Shown here in pieces: positions 34,707 to 44,727 of a stretch of DNA of 64,000 nt; positions within the stretch are counted from its first letter, which is position 1, and every line of letters starts with the position of its first letter. The stretch is from Bacillus sp. REN10. Its GTDB lineage: Bacteria > Bacillota > Bacilli > Bacillales > Domibacillaceae. The position numbers were made by a program, and so were the translations under genes. The notes below the pieces were generated by a model. It did no database searches. It worked only from the letters and a program-made list of their open reading frames with translations, and had not been told where the DNA came from. Location: the NCBI RefSeq assembly GCF_016820555.1, contig NZ_JADHDW010000003.1:248001-312000 (forward strand), in the 5' to 3' direction.

Positions 34707-37526
34707 TTACTTCGTTAATGCTTCATTAAGAATACGTTCTTGTTCTTTCTTATGAACAATGGCATCCCCTACTGAAGGGCTTGAACGACGACGTCGACCA
34801 ATGTAGCGAACTTTTGCACCATCTGGAGCTACATCGCGAAGTCTTGGATCGATATACGTCCAAGCGCCCATATTTTGCGGTTCTTCTTGCAGCCATACTA
34901 ATTCCTTCACATTTGTAAAGCGTGATAAGAGAGCCGTGATTTCTTCTCTAGGGAATGGATATAATTCCTCCACTCGAAGCACATGCAACCAATCAAGTCC
35001 TTCTGTTTTGCTAATTCGCTCTGCTAAATCGATTGAAACTTTTCCGCTGCATAGAACGATTCTTTCCACTTTTTCTGGATTGCTTCCTAGTCTTGGTTCT
35101 TCCATTACTGGTTTAAAGGAGCCGGTTGTGAATTCAGAAGCTTTTGCTGCTGCTAAAGGATGGCGCAACAAGCTCTTAGGCGTCATAATCACTAATGGAC
35201 GAACTTCTTCTTTTTTCAGAATAGAAGCTTGACGACGAAGAATATGGAAATACTGCGCAGTAGAAGAAAGGTTAGCTACTGTCCAGTTATTTTCAGCCGC
35301 ACTTTGTAAGAAGCGTTCCACTCTCCCACTTGAATGCTCCGGACCTTGTCCTTCATATCCATGCGGTAACAACATAACAAGACCAGACTTTTGTCCCCAT
35401 TTCGCACGACCAGAAGAAACAAATTGGTCAAACATTACTTGAGCCATGTTAGCAAAATCACCAAATTGAGCCTCCCAAAGAACTAAAGTCTCTGGAGAAA
35501 AGACATTATATCCATACTCATATCCGACAACCGCTGTTTCTGTGAGCGGGCTGTTAATTACGACGAACGAAGAATCTACACCTTCTAAATGATGAAGCGG
35601 CACATACTCTTCCCCAGTTTTCTCATCATGCAACACAAGGTTGCGATGAGCAAATGTACCGCGCTGAGCATCCTGTCCTGTTAAACGAATCGGTGTGCCT
35701 TGTTTTAAAATTGATGCAAACGCCAATGTTTCTGCATGACCCCAATCGATGTTGCCGTCTTTTTCAAACACATCAGCACGGCGTTTTAAAATACGATCAA
35801 GCTTTTTGAATACATTTAAATCTTCAGGCCAAGTTAATAGCTCGCTATTGATCTTGCTTAACTCTTCTGTGTCAACAGCTGTGTCGCCAGTCGGAAGCTC
35901 TTTTTCAACAAATTTCGGTGGATTCATAATGATGTCCGGATTGTCATCTTTTTTCGGAACAGTTTCAAATAGAGCTTTTAGTTTGTTCTCGTTATCACTA
36001 TTTAATTGATCCGCTTGTTCTTTTGTTAAAACGCCGCGATCAATCAGTTTATTAGCATAAATTTCACGAACTGTTGGGTGTTGGTGAATCATTTGATACA
36101 TCATTGGATTCGTTGTCATTGGCTCGTCCATTTCGTTGTGGCCGAAGCGGCGGTAACCAATTAGATCAATCACGAAATCTTTTCCAAAACGGTTACGATA
36201 GTCTACCGCCATAAGGGCCGCAGCTAAACAAGCTTCTGGATCGTCCGCATTCACGTGTACAATTGGTACTTCGAATCCTTTCGCTAAATCGGAGGCGTAG
36301 CGAGTAGATCTTGAATCGTAACTTTCTGTTGTAAAACCAATCATGTTATTCGCGATGATATGAATAGAACCGCCTGTTTGATAACCTGGAATTCTGCTCA
36401 TATTAAACGTTTCACTGACAATTCCTTGTCCAGGGAACGCCGCATCCCCATGAATGAGTACAGCAAGTGCTAATTCAGTATTTTGTTCGGGTACTCCGTT
36501 TTTTGTCCGTTCTTCTTGCGCTGCACGAGTATATCCGGTAACAACTGGGCTAACTACTTCTAAGTGAGAAGGATTGTTAGCTAATGTCACACGTGTAACA
36601 GTCGCATCTTCTTGGTAATTGTGGTCAGCACCTAAATGATATTTAACGTCACCCGTCCAACCATATGTAGTCATTTTTGTTGAACCTTCAGGAAGAAGAT
36701 TTTTGCTTGGTGCATGCTGGAATTCAGCAAAGATCATTTCGTAAGGTTTTCCTAAAATATGAGCGAGCACATTTAGACGTCCACGGTGAGCCATTCCGAT
36801 GTTGATCGTTTTCGTTCCGTTTGCAGCAGATGTGCGCACAACCGCATCGAGAAGAGGAACCATCGCATCCAAGCCCTCAATAGAGAAGCGCTTTTGCCCT
36901 ACGAAAGTTTTATGAATAAATTTTTCGAAACCTTCAACTTCTGTTAAACGTTTCAACAATTGAACTTTTTGCTCATTAGAGAATTTTGGGTAATATCCCG
37001 TTGATTCAATTTGTTTTCTCAGCCATTGCTTCTCTTCTAAATCGTGAACTTGGGCTAATTCAAAAGCAAGTTTATCTGTATAGACTTTCTTCAAATGTTG
37101 GATTGCTTCTAATCCATTTGTAACATGAGCAGGCGCATCTGGACATAAGTACTTAACAGGAACCTTTTTCAAGTCTTCTTCAGTTAAATCATATGTGCTT
37201 AATTCAATTCGCCGAGTATCTTTGTTACGGTCATTCAGTGGATTAATATCTGCCGCTAAGTGCCCATAAATACGAATGCTGTCCGCTAATTTAATTGCGT
37301 TAAATAGCGTGTGTAAATCTCCTTGTGATGCAGGTACAGCTGTTTGAACACCTTCTGCTACAGTCTCGTTAGCTACTGGTGCTCCCCACTCATCAAACAT
37401 TTGCTTTAGTTCCGGATCAACTGATGCTGGGTCCTCTAAATACTGTTCATATACTTCCATCACGTATCCAAGGTTTGGTCCAAAGAATTTACTCCATGGA
37501 TTCCCTTGGGCTGTCTGCATTTTCAT
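34707..37526 (-). CDS. odhA: 2-oxoglutarate dehydrogenase E1
   Basis: A 939-residue thiamin-diphosphate enzyme. Conserved blocks include [37 protein letters not shown], the ThDP motif around GFTTE...[20 protein letters not shown] and the C-terminal [20 protein letters not shown]. It decarboxylates 2-oxoglutarate and passes the succinyl group to OdhB. ATG 37526 follows GGAGGTTTTTTAGA. A promoter and a cre site lie upstream, so catabolite repression by CcpA is likely. Confidence 0.95.
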   Translation of the reverse strand: MKMQTAQGNPWSKFFGPNLGYVMEVYEQYLEDPASVDPELKQMFDEWGAPVANETVAEGVQTAVPASQGDLHTLFNAIKLADSIRIYGHLAADINPLNDRNKDTRRIELSTYDLTEEDLKKVPVKYLCPDAPAHVTNGLEAIQHLKKVYTDKLAFELAQVHDLEEKQWLRKQIESTGYYPKFSNEQKVQLLKRLTEVEGFEKFIHKTFVGQKRFSIEGLDAMVPLLDAVVRTSAANGTKTINIGMAHRGRLNVLAHILGKPYEMIFAEFQHAPSKNLLPEGSTKMTTYGWTGDVKYHLGADHNYQEDATVTRVTLANNPSHLEVVSPVVTGYTRAAQEERTKNGVPEQNTELALAVLIHGDAAFPGQGIVSETFNMSRIPGYQTGGSIHIIANNMIGFTTESYDSRSTRYASDLAKGFEVPIVHVNADDPEACLAAALMAVDYRNRFGKDFVIDLIGYRRFGHNEMDEPMTTNPMMYQMIHQHPTVREIYANKLIDRGVLTKEQADQLNSDNENKLKALFETVPKKDDNPDIIMNPPKFVEKELPTGDTAVDTEELSKINSELLTWPEDLNVFKKLDRILKRRADVFEKDGNIDWGHAETLAFASILKQGTPIRLTGQDAQRGTFAHRNLVLHDEKTGEEYVPLHHLEGVDSSFVVINSPLTETAVVGYEYGYNVFSPETLVLWEAQFGDFANMAQVMFDQFVSSGRAKWGQKSGLVMLLPHGYEGQGPEHSSGRVERFLQSAAENNWTVANLSSTAQYFHILRRQASILKKEEVRPLVIMTPKSLLRHPLAAAKASEFTTGSFKPVMEEPRLGSNPEKVERIVLCSGKVSIDLAERISKTEGLDWLHVLRVEELYPFPREEITALLSRFTNVKELVWLQEEPQNMGAWTYIDPRLRDVAPDGAKVRYIGRRRRSSPSVGDAIVHKKEQERILNEALTK

Positions 37527-37637
37527 TCTAAAAAACCTCCAACCATTTCGCCCATTAATTTTTACAATGAATAATTTTTTGTTCAGTTATTTTCTAAGAA
37601 TGAAGTGGCAGTAGAAAATAACATAAAGAAATGAAAA

Positions 37638-37707
37638 TAAAACCGCTTACAAGGACATCTTACCACTGAAGACTAATAATATAAAGTATTAACGCTTAAT
37701 TTAGCAA
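37638..37707 (-). promoter_or_regulatory. odhAB promoter with cre site
   Basis: On the minus strand TTGCTA-N18-TATATT (37707 to 37678). The plus-strand sequence TAAAACCGCTTACA (37638-37651) fits the cre pattern at about 12 of 14 positions and lies about 20-33 bases past the expected start, a roadblock position for CcpA. Confidence 0.55.
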
Positions 37708-38076
37708 TTTTTTGTGACATTTTTAAATAGGCAAAAAAAATAGTATAAGCCATATGTTTTGTGCTAAAAACGTTATATCAATATACTTTTTTTTGCTGTT
37801 TCCCCGTATTTAAAACGCGGCATCTTTTTTTCATGTACCATCTTACTACTGTTACTTAGAAATTCCAATCCTTTTTTATAAAAATCTTAAATTAAATCGA
37901 TCGGTTTTTTTTTAGCCTGTTTTTCCCTGCTTTAAAGGCGTTTTTTTCTGCTTAGTACCCTTCACTTCATTGTAGCTTATTTTCTTATTTTCTAAACATC
38001 TCCACATAAAGGAGGGAAGTGCTTCACTTGAATGTTTTTTTAACATTTCATCCATGTCAGGCAATCAGCAAATAAA
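37708..38076. other. AT-rich spacer without a gene
   Basis: No ORF with a ribosome site worth calling. It contains T-rich tracts, a CCCCG/CGCGG near-dyad at about 37802-37820, and AAAGGAGGG at 38010 followed only by a 15-codon TTG-started frame. The function is not evident. Confidence 0.5.
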
Positions 38077-38107
38077 AAGAACTGGCTAAAGTAAAGAGCC
38101 AGTTCTT
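38077..38107 (-). terminator. Terminator after the sulfur-transfer flavoprotein gene
   Basis: AAGAACTGGCT pairs with AGCCAGTTCTT around 9 bases; on the minus strand TTTATTTG follows. Confidence 0.85.
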
Positions 38108-38115
38108 CCAAGTCG

Positions 38116-40569
38116 TTAAATAAATAAATTTACATTTGAATCTTCAGCTTGACCGAGGTAAGAAGCCACCCCGCCGATTTGAACACCATCGATTAATTCA
38201 TGCTCTTGAATCCCCATTACATCCATACTCATCGCACAAGCGGTAATTTCCACTCCAAGATCCATCGCCGTCGCCATCAGTTTTTCGAGACTGTCAACGT
38301 TTTTCTTCTCCATTACTGAGCGAATCATTTTCGCGCCCATTCCTCCCATATTCATATTGGAAATTGGAAGTTGTTTCGGTCCACGCGGCATCATTTTACT
38401 GAACATTTTTTCAATAAAGTCTTTCCCTTCTTGTGAGACTGCCTCTTCTCTCCGTAAAATATTTAAGCCCCAGAAAGTAAAGAACATCGTCACTTTTTTG
38501 CCCATGGCGGCTGCACCGGTTGCAATAATGAAAGAAGCAATCGCTTTATCAAGGTCTTGATCAAATACAACGAGCGTAGCACCTTTAGGGCTGTTGGCAG
38601 ACACCTGAGTACTAGCTGTTAGCGCTTGACCATCTGTCCCTTTGCGAATGTATACAATCGTTGTTCCAGCCATTGTTTCATCTTTAAGGAACGTGTTGCC
38701 TGTTTTACTGCACCAAGCTTTCACATCAGAAATAAAACCCGGATCTGTCACTTTCACTTCTAACACTTCACCGTCATTCATTTGATTCATCGTTTGAAAC
38801 ACTTGGCTAATCGGTCCTGGACATTGAAGTCCGAGACAATTTAATTGCACATCTGCTTTTACATCACCTGTCATTGGTTCTATTGATTGTGTCATTGGCT
38901 GTTGTTCACCTTCTACTTTCATTTGAATTGGCTGTTGTCGCGCTTCTTGATCGCGTACCACCGCAGCATACATTTTATAGCCGCCACTTACGTTATAAAC
39001 ATCAAATCCATTTTCTTTTAATACATTAGATGCTAAATAGCCCCTTTGCCCAACTTGACAAGATACATATATAGGTCGATCTTTAGAAATTTCATCTATT
39101 CTCGCTGTCAATTCACCCAGCGGAATATTTTCACTTCCTTTTATATGCCCCATTTCGCGTTCAAACGGTTCGCGCACATCAATGACTGTACCACCATTGG
39201 CTACTACTTCATCAATCGTTAATACATGAGCCGCTTTCATTCCTCTTTCTACAATATTGCCTGCCACATAACCAAGCATATTGACGGGATCCTTCGGTGT
39301 AGAGAAAACAGGGGAAGAGATGAGCTCAAGGTCCTGCAAATCAAAGACATTCATCTTCGCTTTGATCGCTGTGGCCAGCACATCGATTCTTTTATCTACA
39401 CCTGTTAATCCAATCGCTTGCGCACCGTAAATTTCTCCTGTTTCCGGATGAAACGTCATTTTTAATGTGATGGGACTTCCACCAATGTAATAGCCCGCTT
39501 GAGAAGCTGGGTGAATATGAACGACTTCGTATGGGATGTTCATTGCACTTAAGGTCTTTTCATTTTGACCTGTCGCAGCAACTGTTAAATCAAAGACCTT
39601 TGTGGCTGTCGTGCCGATCGAGCCACTATATTGCACGTTCTTTCCATAAATATGATCCGCTACAGCTCTTCCTTGACGGTTGGTAAAAGAAGCAGACGAC
39701 AATCCATTAGACTCAACGACAGCACCAACGGCATAAATCGCTGAATCCGTTGTTTGTAAGTTAGTGTTAACGCTCACCCCACCATGTTCTCCTATTTCTA
39801 GTCCCGCTTGTTTCGCTAGTTCACTTTCAGACGTAAGACCCATCGCGACGATCGTCATATCACTTGTTAGAACAGTTCCATCTTGTAACGTTAATTGTTG
39901 CCCTTCATTATTCATACGACGGACTTGTTGACCTAAGACAACATTGATATCTTGATCACGTAATTTTTGATGCACAAGTGCAGCCATTTCTTCATCAAGA
40001 GCTGGGGCTAGTTGTGAATTCTCTTCAATAATGGTTACTTGTAACCCGCGCTTTTGTAAGTTTTCAGCGAGTTCAATCGCAGTCAAACTTCCACCAAGGA
40101 CAACAGCTTGAGCTGGCTCTCTTTCTTTCATCCAGTTTTTAATCTCATCTGCGTCTGGAATTGTTTTCAATGTAAACACATTGTTCGCTTGATCGATACC
40201 CGGAATATTAGGAATAACCGGCGTAGCACCTGTCGCTAAAATTAACACATCATACGTTTCTTCGTACTGTTCACCCGTTTTCACATGTTTAGCCGTAATC
40301 GTTTTATTTGAGCGATGGATGTTTGTCACTTCTGTTTCGATGCGAATATCTAAATTATATCTTTTCGTCATTCCTTCTACTGTTTGGGCCAGTAAAGAAT
40401 CGCGTTGAGGGACCATGTCACCGATGTAATAAGGCAACCCACAGCTCGCATAGGAAATGTATTCTCCTTTTTCAAATAAGACAATTTGCGCCTCCAGATC
40501 TAACCGACGTAAACGAGCGGCCGCTGTTGCTCCTGCAGCTGCTCCACCGATAATTACAATTTTCTTCAT
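38116..40569 (-). CDS. Four-domain CoA-disulfide reductase/rhodanese/TusA/DsrE fusion
   Basis: An 817-residue fusion. Residues 1-440 are a class I flavoprotein disulfide reductase (FAD motif IIGGAAAGATAAARLRR; redox Cys43 in SYASCGLPYY; NAD motif VVLGGSLTAIELAENL). Residues about 455-550 are rhodanese with the persulfide Cys in YVSCQVGQRG. Then comes a TusA/SirA domain (NCLGLQCPGP, Cys of CPGP). The last 160 residues are a DsrE2-like domain (ATGAAAMGKKVTMFFTFWG). Each part is a sulfane-sulfur carrier, so the enzyme likely reduces CoA or protein persulfides. ATG 40569 follows GAGGAGGAATAGACA. Paired CsoR/CstR-like sites lie upstream. Confidence 0.9.
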   Translation of the reverse strand: MKKIVIIGGAAAGATAAARLRRLDLEAQIVLFEKGEYISYASCGLPYYIGDMVPQRDSLLAQTVEGMTKRYNLDIRIETEVTNIHRSNKTITAKHVKTGEQYEETYDVLILATGATPVIPNIPGIDQANNVFTLKTIPDADEIKNWMKEREPAQAVVLGGSLTAIELAENLQKRGLQVTIIEENSQLAPALDEEMAALVHQKLRDQDINVVLGQQVRRMNNEGQQLTLQDGTVLTSDMTIVAMGLTSESELAKQAGLEIGEHGGVSVNTNLQTTDSAIYAVGAVVESNGLSSASFTNRQGRAVADHIYGKNVQYSGSIGTTATKVFDLTVAATGQNEKTLSAMNIPYEVVHIHPASQAGYYIGGSPITLKMTFHPETGEIYGAQAIGLTGVDKRIDVLATAIKAKMNVFDLQDLELISSPVFSTPKDPVNMLGYVAGNIVERGMKAAHVLTIDEVVANGGTVIDVREPFEREMGHIKGSENIPLGELTARIDEISKDRPIYVSCQVGQRGYLASNVLKENGFDVYNVSGGYKMYAAVVRDQEARQQPIQMKVEGEQQPMTQSIEPMTGDVKADVQLNCLGLQCPGPISQVFQTMNQMNDGEVLEVKVTDPGFISDVKAWCSKTGNTFLKDETMAGTTIVYIRKGTDGQALTASTQVSANSPKGATLVVFDQDLDKAIASFIIATGAAAMGKKVTMFFTFWGLNILRREEAVSQEGKDFIEKMFSKMMPRGPKQLPISNMNMGGMGAKMIRSVMEKKNVDSLEKLMATAMDLGVEITACAMSMDVMGIQEHELIDGVQIGGVASYLGQAEDSNVNLFI

Positions 40570-40586
40570 TGTCTATTCCTCCTCAT

Positions 40587-40688
40587 ATACTAATGGGGGT
40601 ATTTTAAATAATAAAATAATGCCGCTTATTATTTGATATTTGTATCTTACTCGCTTTTTTTAATTTTGTCAAATACCCCTGTGTGTAT
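40587..40688 (-). promoter_or_regulatory. Promoter with two CsoR/CstR-like operators
   Basis: A strong sigma-A promoter on the minus strand, TTGACA-N17-TAAGAT (40672 to 40644). Two 16-base sites share ATAC-N5-GGGGTAT: one touching the -35 on its upstream side (40673-40688) and one in the leader (40587-40602). GGGGTAT half-sites are typical of CsoR and the persulfide sensor CstR. Regulation by persulfides is inferred from the gene they control; no CstR gene is in the window. Confidence 0.65.
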
Positions 40689-40726
40689 TTTTCATCAAAT
40701 GAACCTTTTTTTCTGGAAAGATATTG

Positions 40727-40736
40727 TTGGTATAAT
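40727..40736 (+). promoter_or_regulatory. Extended -10 promoter of the 40777 gene
   Basis: TTGG then TATAAT, an extended -10 (TGnTATAAT), about 40 bases ahead of the ribosome site GAGGAG. The -35 (TTTTTC) is weak. Confidence 0.45.
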
Positions 40737-40776
40737 AGATAAATAAATTTACATATTGCGAAAGTGAGGAGAAGTG

Positions 40777-41206
40777 GTGAAAAGAGCGTTTCTCCGAAGA
40801 TTTTTATTATGATTGTGGAGATGAGGAAGCCCCCTTTGGAAGTGACGAAGGAAGCGATACTCTAGCTATCTTGTCAGAAATCATCAGAAAAAATCCTCAG
40901 TTAGATTTTTTAGATTTTCCGCAAAAACTTATTGAAGAGGAGTGGGGAATGGAATATATTCCAGCGGATACATTCACCAGGCAGGAAATAGACAATTTGA
41001 TGAATACAAAAGAAATGGATATGATACAAAGCGACATGGTGACTTATGCCTCGGTTTTTGCTCAAATTAAACTTACAGGAAAGTTGGACGAACGATTACA
41101 AGAACGGGCAGTTCATTCAATGAAACGTTTAAAAATAGCATGTAAAATTGAAACATCTGACGTGATAGATAAAATGATAGAAGATCTTTCATCATTTTCA
41201 AATTAG
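40777..41206 (+). pseudogene. Small acidic protein of unknown function, apparently frameshifted at its start
   Basis: The readable frame from 40781 runs KERFSEDFYYDCGDEEAPF ... SEIIRKNPQLDFLDFP ... to a stop at 41206, but it has no ATG/GTG near its beginning and a TGA at 40778. The only well-placed start is GTG 40777, behind GTGAGGAGAAGTG. It reads out of frame because AAAA follows it; with three A's it would give VKERFSEDF in frame. So one extra base near 40780-40783 likely breaks a gene of about 143 codons. A late start at TTG 40871 would leave 111 residues but has no ribosome site. I do not recognise the family. Confidence 0.55.
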
Positions 41207-41235
41207 ACATTTAGTCTTGTAAATAAAAATGCTGC

Positions 41236-41270
41236 TTTGGAGGGTAACTTCTATTTATCTACCCTCCAAA
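41236..41270. terminator. Hairpin between the 40777 gene and trpA
   Basis: TTTGGAGGGTA pairs perfectly with TACCCTCCAAA around 13 bases. Tails are only modestly U-rich in either direction, but it is the only strong stem between these converging genes. Confidence 0.6.
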
Positions 41271-41339
41271 TTCCATATTATATCTAAAGCACACCCTCGT
41301 ACCTAGCTTTACAATAATCGTGACGATTAGATCTTTCTA

Positions 41340-42128
41340 TCATTCATGTGCATGTAAAACAGGTTCAGGCAATAATTTGGCAATCTCTTCTTGCTTACCT
41401 TCGTGAAATAGCTGAACGATTTGACTGCCGACAATTACTCCATCACAATGTTGCCCTAGTTCTTGTGCCTGCTCTCTTGAAGAAACACCGAACCCAGCAA
41501 GAACAGGCACTTTCGCTTCTGCTTTGATTCGCTGCAAAAATTGATATACCTCCTCTTGAAAGTTAGATCTTACCCCTGTAATCCCTTTAATCGTGACAGC
41601 ATAAATAAATCCTTCTGCCCCTTCTGTGATACGCTTTATTCGCTCTATTGGACTTGTTAAAGTCACTAAACGAATCAGTGCGAGATCATGTTGATCCAAT
41701 GAAGATTTTACTTCCTCCTCTTCTTCCAGCGGCACATCCGGAATAATGACACCGGATACCCCTGCTGATGCCGCATCATGAGCAACTTGTTCGACTCCAT
41801 ATCGGTAGACAGGATTGAAATACGTCATTAACACAAAAGGAATGTGGAGGTCATTTTTTATGTTCCGTAGTTCATCTAATACTTTCTTCAAGGTCACTTT
41901 TTGCTGTAGGGCTCGTTTCCCAGCTTCTTGAATAACCGGACCATCTGCCACCGGGTCTGAAAAAGGAATGCCTACTTCAATCAATGTGACTCCAATCTGT
42001 TGCAAATAAAGCATTTGATCCTTCAATTTATTTAAGCCACCATCGCCTGCCATAATATAAGCAACAAAGGCTTTTTTGTTTTTCTCATTCCGCGTTTGGA
42101 AAGCAAGCTTTATCTTTTCTTTACTCAT
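41340..42128 (-). CDS. trpA: Tryptophan synthase alpha chain
   Basis: A 262-residue TIM-barrel. The catalytic Glu and Asp lie in [32 protein letters not shown] and [10 protein letters not shown] (phosphate site) are present. It cleaves indole-glycerol phosphate to indole, which is channelled to TrpB. ATG 42128 overlaps the trpB end by 8 bases, with AGGAGGAGAAGACA in front. It is the last gene of the trp operon. Confidence 0.95.
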   Translation of the reverse strand: MSKEKIKLAFQTRNEKNKKAFVAYIMAGDGGLNKLKDQMLYLQQIGVTLIEVGIPFSDPVADGPVIQEAGKRALQQKVTLKKVLDELRNIKNDLHIPFVLMTYFNPVYRYGVEQVAHDAASAGVSGVIIPDVPLEEEEEVKSSLDQHDLALIRLVTLTSPIERIKRITEGAEGFIYAVTIKGITGVRSNFQEEVYQFLQRIKAEAKVPVLAGFGVSSREQAQELGQHCDGVIVGSQIVQLFHEGKQEEIAKLLPEPVLHAHE

Positions 42129-43326
42129 TGTCTTCTCCTCCTAATCTCTCTTGAATCGCAGCTACATCTTTATCTCCACGTCCCGATAAGCAAATGACCA
42201 CTGTCTCTTCTTTTGACATCGAAGCCGCGAGCTTGACTGCATAAGCAACTGCATGAGAGCTTTCAAGTGCAGGGATAATGCCTTCTGTTTGCGTCAATAG
42301 TTTAAACCCTTCTAGTGCTTCTTCATCGGTCACCGCTTGATAGTCCACTCGGCCAATCTCTTTTAACAAACTATGCTCAGGACCTACCCCTGGATAATCT
42401 AAGCCCGCAGAAATGGAATGCGCTTCTTGGATTTGACCGGCTTCATCTTGCAATACATACATTTTGCTTCCATGAAGAACACCAATGGAACCTTTTGTTA
42501 ATGACGCGGCATGCTGCTCCGTTTCCATTCCGTTACCAGCGGCTTCCACTCCATATAACTGAACTTCTTTATCATCAATAAATGGGTAAAACATTCCCAT
42601 TGCATTGCTTCCTCCACCAATACATGCGACAACCGCATCAGGGAGCCTTCCTTCTTTTTCGAGCATTTGTGCTTTTGTTTCTTTTCCGATGACACTTTGA
42701 AAATCGCGGACCATTTGCGGAAACGGATGTGGGCCAAGGACGGACCCCATAATGTAATGAGTATCCTCTACATGAGCGACCCAATAGCGCAGGGCCTCAT
42801 TCACCGCATCCTTCAATGTCCCGCTTCCTTGACTAACACCGATCACTTTTGCTCCTAATAGCTCCATTCGGAACACATTTAACTGTTGCCGTTTAATATC
42901 TTCTTCTCCCATAAAAATGACACATTCAAGATTAAGCAAGGCACAAATGGTCGCTGTGGCCACCCCATGCTGACCGGCACCCGTTTCGGCTACGACTTTT
43001 CTTTTTCCCATTCGAACCGCAAGCAGCCCTTGACCAATCGTATTGTTAATTTTATGAGCACCTGTATGATTCAAATCTTCGCGCTTTAAATAAATCTTCG
43101 CGCCACCAATTTTTTCAGTTAAATTCCGCGCAAAATATAGCGGATTTTCTCGGCCGACATAATCTTTTAAGTACCTGTTTAATTCTTCGATGAAGGATGG
43201 ATCTTTTTTTGCTGTTTCATATGCTTCCTCTAACTCAATTACCGCCTGCATTAATGTTTCTGGTACATACCTACCTCCAAACTTTCCAAAATGCCCTTTT
43301 GAATCTGGTTGTGTATATATAGTCAT
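42121..43326 (-). CDS. trpB: Tryptophan synthase beta chain
   Basis: A 401-residue PLP enzyme. The PLP-Lys is in [27 protein letters not shown], the phosphate loop [10 protein letters not shown] and CLSGRGDKD are conserved. It condenses indole with serine to tryptophan. I chose ATG 43326, overlapping the trpF stop as ATGA and 10 bases from AAAGGAG; an in-frame TTG at 43335 is too close to that site. Confidence 0.95.
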   Translation of the reverse strand: MTIYTQPDSKGHFGKFGGRYVPETLMQAVIELEEAYETAKKDPSFIEELNRYLKDYVGRENPLYFARNLTEKIGGAKIYLKREDLNHTGAHKINNTIGQGLLAVRMGKRKVVAETGAGQHGVATATICALLNLECVIFMGEEDIKRQQLNVFRMELLGAKVIGVSQGSGTLKDAVNEALRYWVAHVEDTHYIMGSVLGPHPFPQMVRDFQSVIGKETKAQMLEKEGRLPDAVVACIGGGSNAMGMFYPFIDDKEVQLYGVEAAGNGMETEQHAASLTKGSIGVLHGSKMYVLQDEAGQIQEAHSISAGLDYPGVGPEHSLLKEIGRVDYQAVTDEEALEGFKLLTQTEGIIPALESSHAVAYAVKLAASMSKEETVVICLSGRGDKDVAAIQERLGGEDNE

Positions 43327-43946
43327 CGTCGACAAACTCCTTTCACTTGATCAATAAATGTTTTCATTTTTATAAAGTCTTTAACACCCTTTGTTTCGAC
43401 GCCACTCGAAACATCAACAGCCGCTGGGTCAATCGTTGTGATCGCTTCTTGTACATTGTCAGGATGAAGGCCACCTGCTAAAATGAGCCTTGTGCGATCA
43501 AAAGTTTCATTCGCAAGTAAATTCCAATCAAATGACGTTCCATTTCCTCCTCGATACGGACCTTTGGCGCTATCTAGTAAAATTAAGTCCGCTGGATAAG
43601 CAAGCACGTCTTGGATCGACAACTTTTCGGAATAACTAAACGCTTTAATGACTGGGCGCGTTAATTTTCTTGCGTATTCTGGCGGCTCCTCTCCATGCAG
43701 CTGAATGATATCGAGAGAAGCGGCCTCTGCGATTTCCTCTACTCGTTTGACGTTTTCATTGACAAACACACCTACTTTTAACGGACCTTTGTGTAAATGA
43801 TCCGATATGGCAGCCGCTTGTTCAGCTGACACTTGCCGCTTACTTTCGGCAAAGACAAACCCGATATAATCCGTCCCTATTTGTTGAGCATATAATGCGG
43901 TGTCTATGTCTTGGATCCCGCAAATTTTCACCTTCACCTTACTCAC
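43323..43946 (-). CDS. trpF: Phosphoribosylanthranilate isomerase
   Basis: A 207-residue TIM-barrel: [15 protein letters not shown] (catalytic Cys in KICG), [40 protein letters not shown] and [10 protein letters not shown]. It isomerises PRA to CdRP. GTG 43946 directly follows the trpC stop; the in-frame GTG at 43937 is better spaced from GAGGTGA and may be the true start. Confidence 0.93.
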   Translation of the reverse strand: MSKVKVKICGIQDIDTALYAQQIGTDYIGFVFAESKRQVSAEQAAAISDHLHKGPLKVGVFVNENVKRVEEIAEAASLDIIQLHGEEPPEYARKLTRPVIKAFSYSEKLSIQDVLAYPADLILLDSAKGPYRGGNGTSFDWNLLANETFDRTRLILAGGLHPDNVQEAITTIDPAAVDVSSGVETKGVKDFIKMKTFIDQVKGVCRR

Positions 43947-43947
43947 C

Positions 43948-44727
43948 TCACAGCCTAATTTTTAATTCTTCGATGGTGCGAGGAATATCACTGCTCTTCA
44001 TCAATGTTTCACCAACTAAAATCGCCCTTACCCCTGCATCTCGAACACGTTCAACCTCTTCCTTCGTTTGAATTCCACTTTCTGAAACAAATACCAGGTC
44101 TGGCTGATGATACGATTGAAGCAAGCGTTCAGTTGTCGCTAAATCGACTTGAAATGTATTTAAATCACGATTATTAATACCAATGATCGTTGCATTAATC
44201 GCTAGTGCCCGTTCCATTTCTTCCTCATTATGCACCTCTAATAGGACATCAAGCTCCCGTTCTGACGCATACTCATATAATTCTTGAAGCTTCTCTTGGC
44301 GAAGGGCAGCAGCAATGAGTAAGATCACATTAGCCCCAGCTTGTTCCGCCCGATCAATTTGAATGGGGTCGATGATAAAATCTTTACAAAGAATCGGTAC
44401 ATTCACCTTCGCATGAACGCTTCGCAGATCGTCCATCGTCCCTTTAAAAAATGGTTCATCGGTTAAAACAGAAATAGCATCTGCTCCACTGCTTTCATAC
44501 AGTTGCGCCTGTTGTTGTGGATTGACATTTAAATTGATCGCTCCTTTAGAAGGAGAAGCTCGTTTGATTTCAGCAATCAGACTCATCGTAGTAGATTGCA
44601 TGCACGATTCATACAAGGAATTCCTTTTTCTACTTGAAGACTTCACTTGTTTTTGAACATTCCCTTTCAATTGTTCAACTTCCTCTTTCTTTTTTGCCAA
44701 TATTCTGTCTAATATAGTGATTGTCAT
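43948..44727 (-). CDS. trpC: Indole-3-glycerol-phosphate synthase
   Basis: A 259-residue TIM-barrel. The family motif [16 protein letters not shown] is present, with [46 protein letters not shown] and [11 protein letters not shown]. It closes the indole ring from CdRP. ATG 44727 overlaps the trpGD stop as ATGA. Confidence 0.95.
   Translation of the reverse strand: MTITILDRILAKKKEEVEQLKGNVQKQVKSSSRKRNSLYESCMQSTTMSLIAEIKRASPSKGAINLNVNPQQQAQLYESSGADAISVLTDEPFFKGTMDDLRSVHAKVNVPILCKDFIIDPIQIDRAEQAGANVILLIAAALRQEKLQELYEYASERELDVLLEVHNEEEMERALAINATIIGINNRDLNTFQVDLATTERLLQSYHQPDLVFVSESGIQTKEEVERVRDAGVRAILVGETLMKSSDIPRTIEELKIRL

Noticed and set aside
38010-38076. Tiny plus-strand TTG-started ORF after AAAGGAGGG
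   Set aside because: The spacing from the ribosome site is too long and only 15 codons are open.
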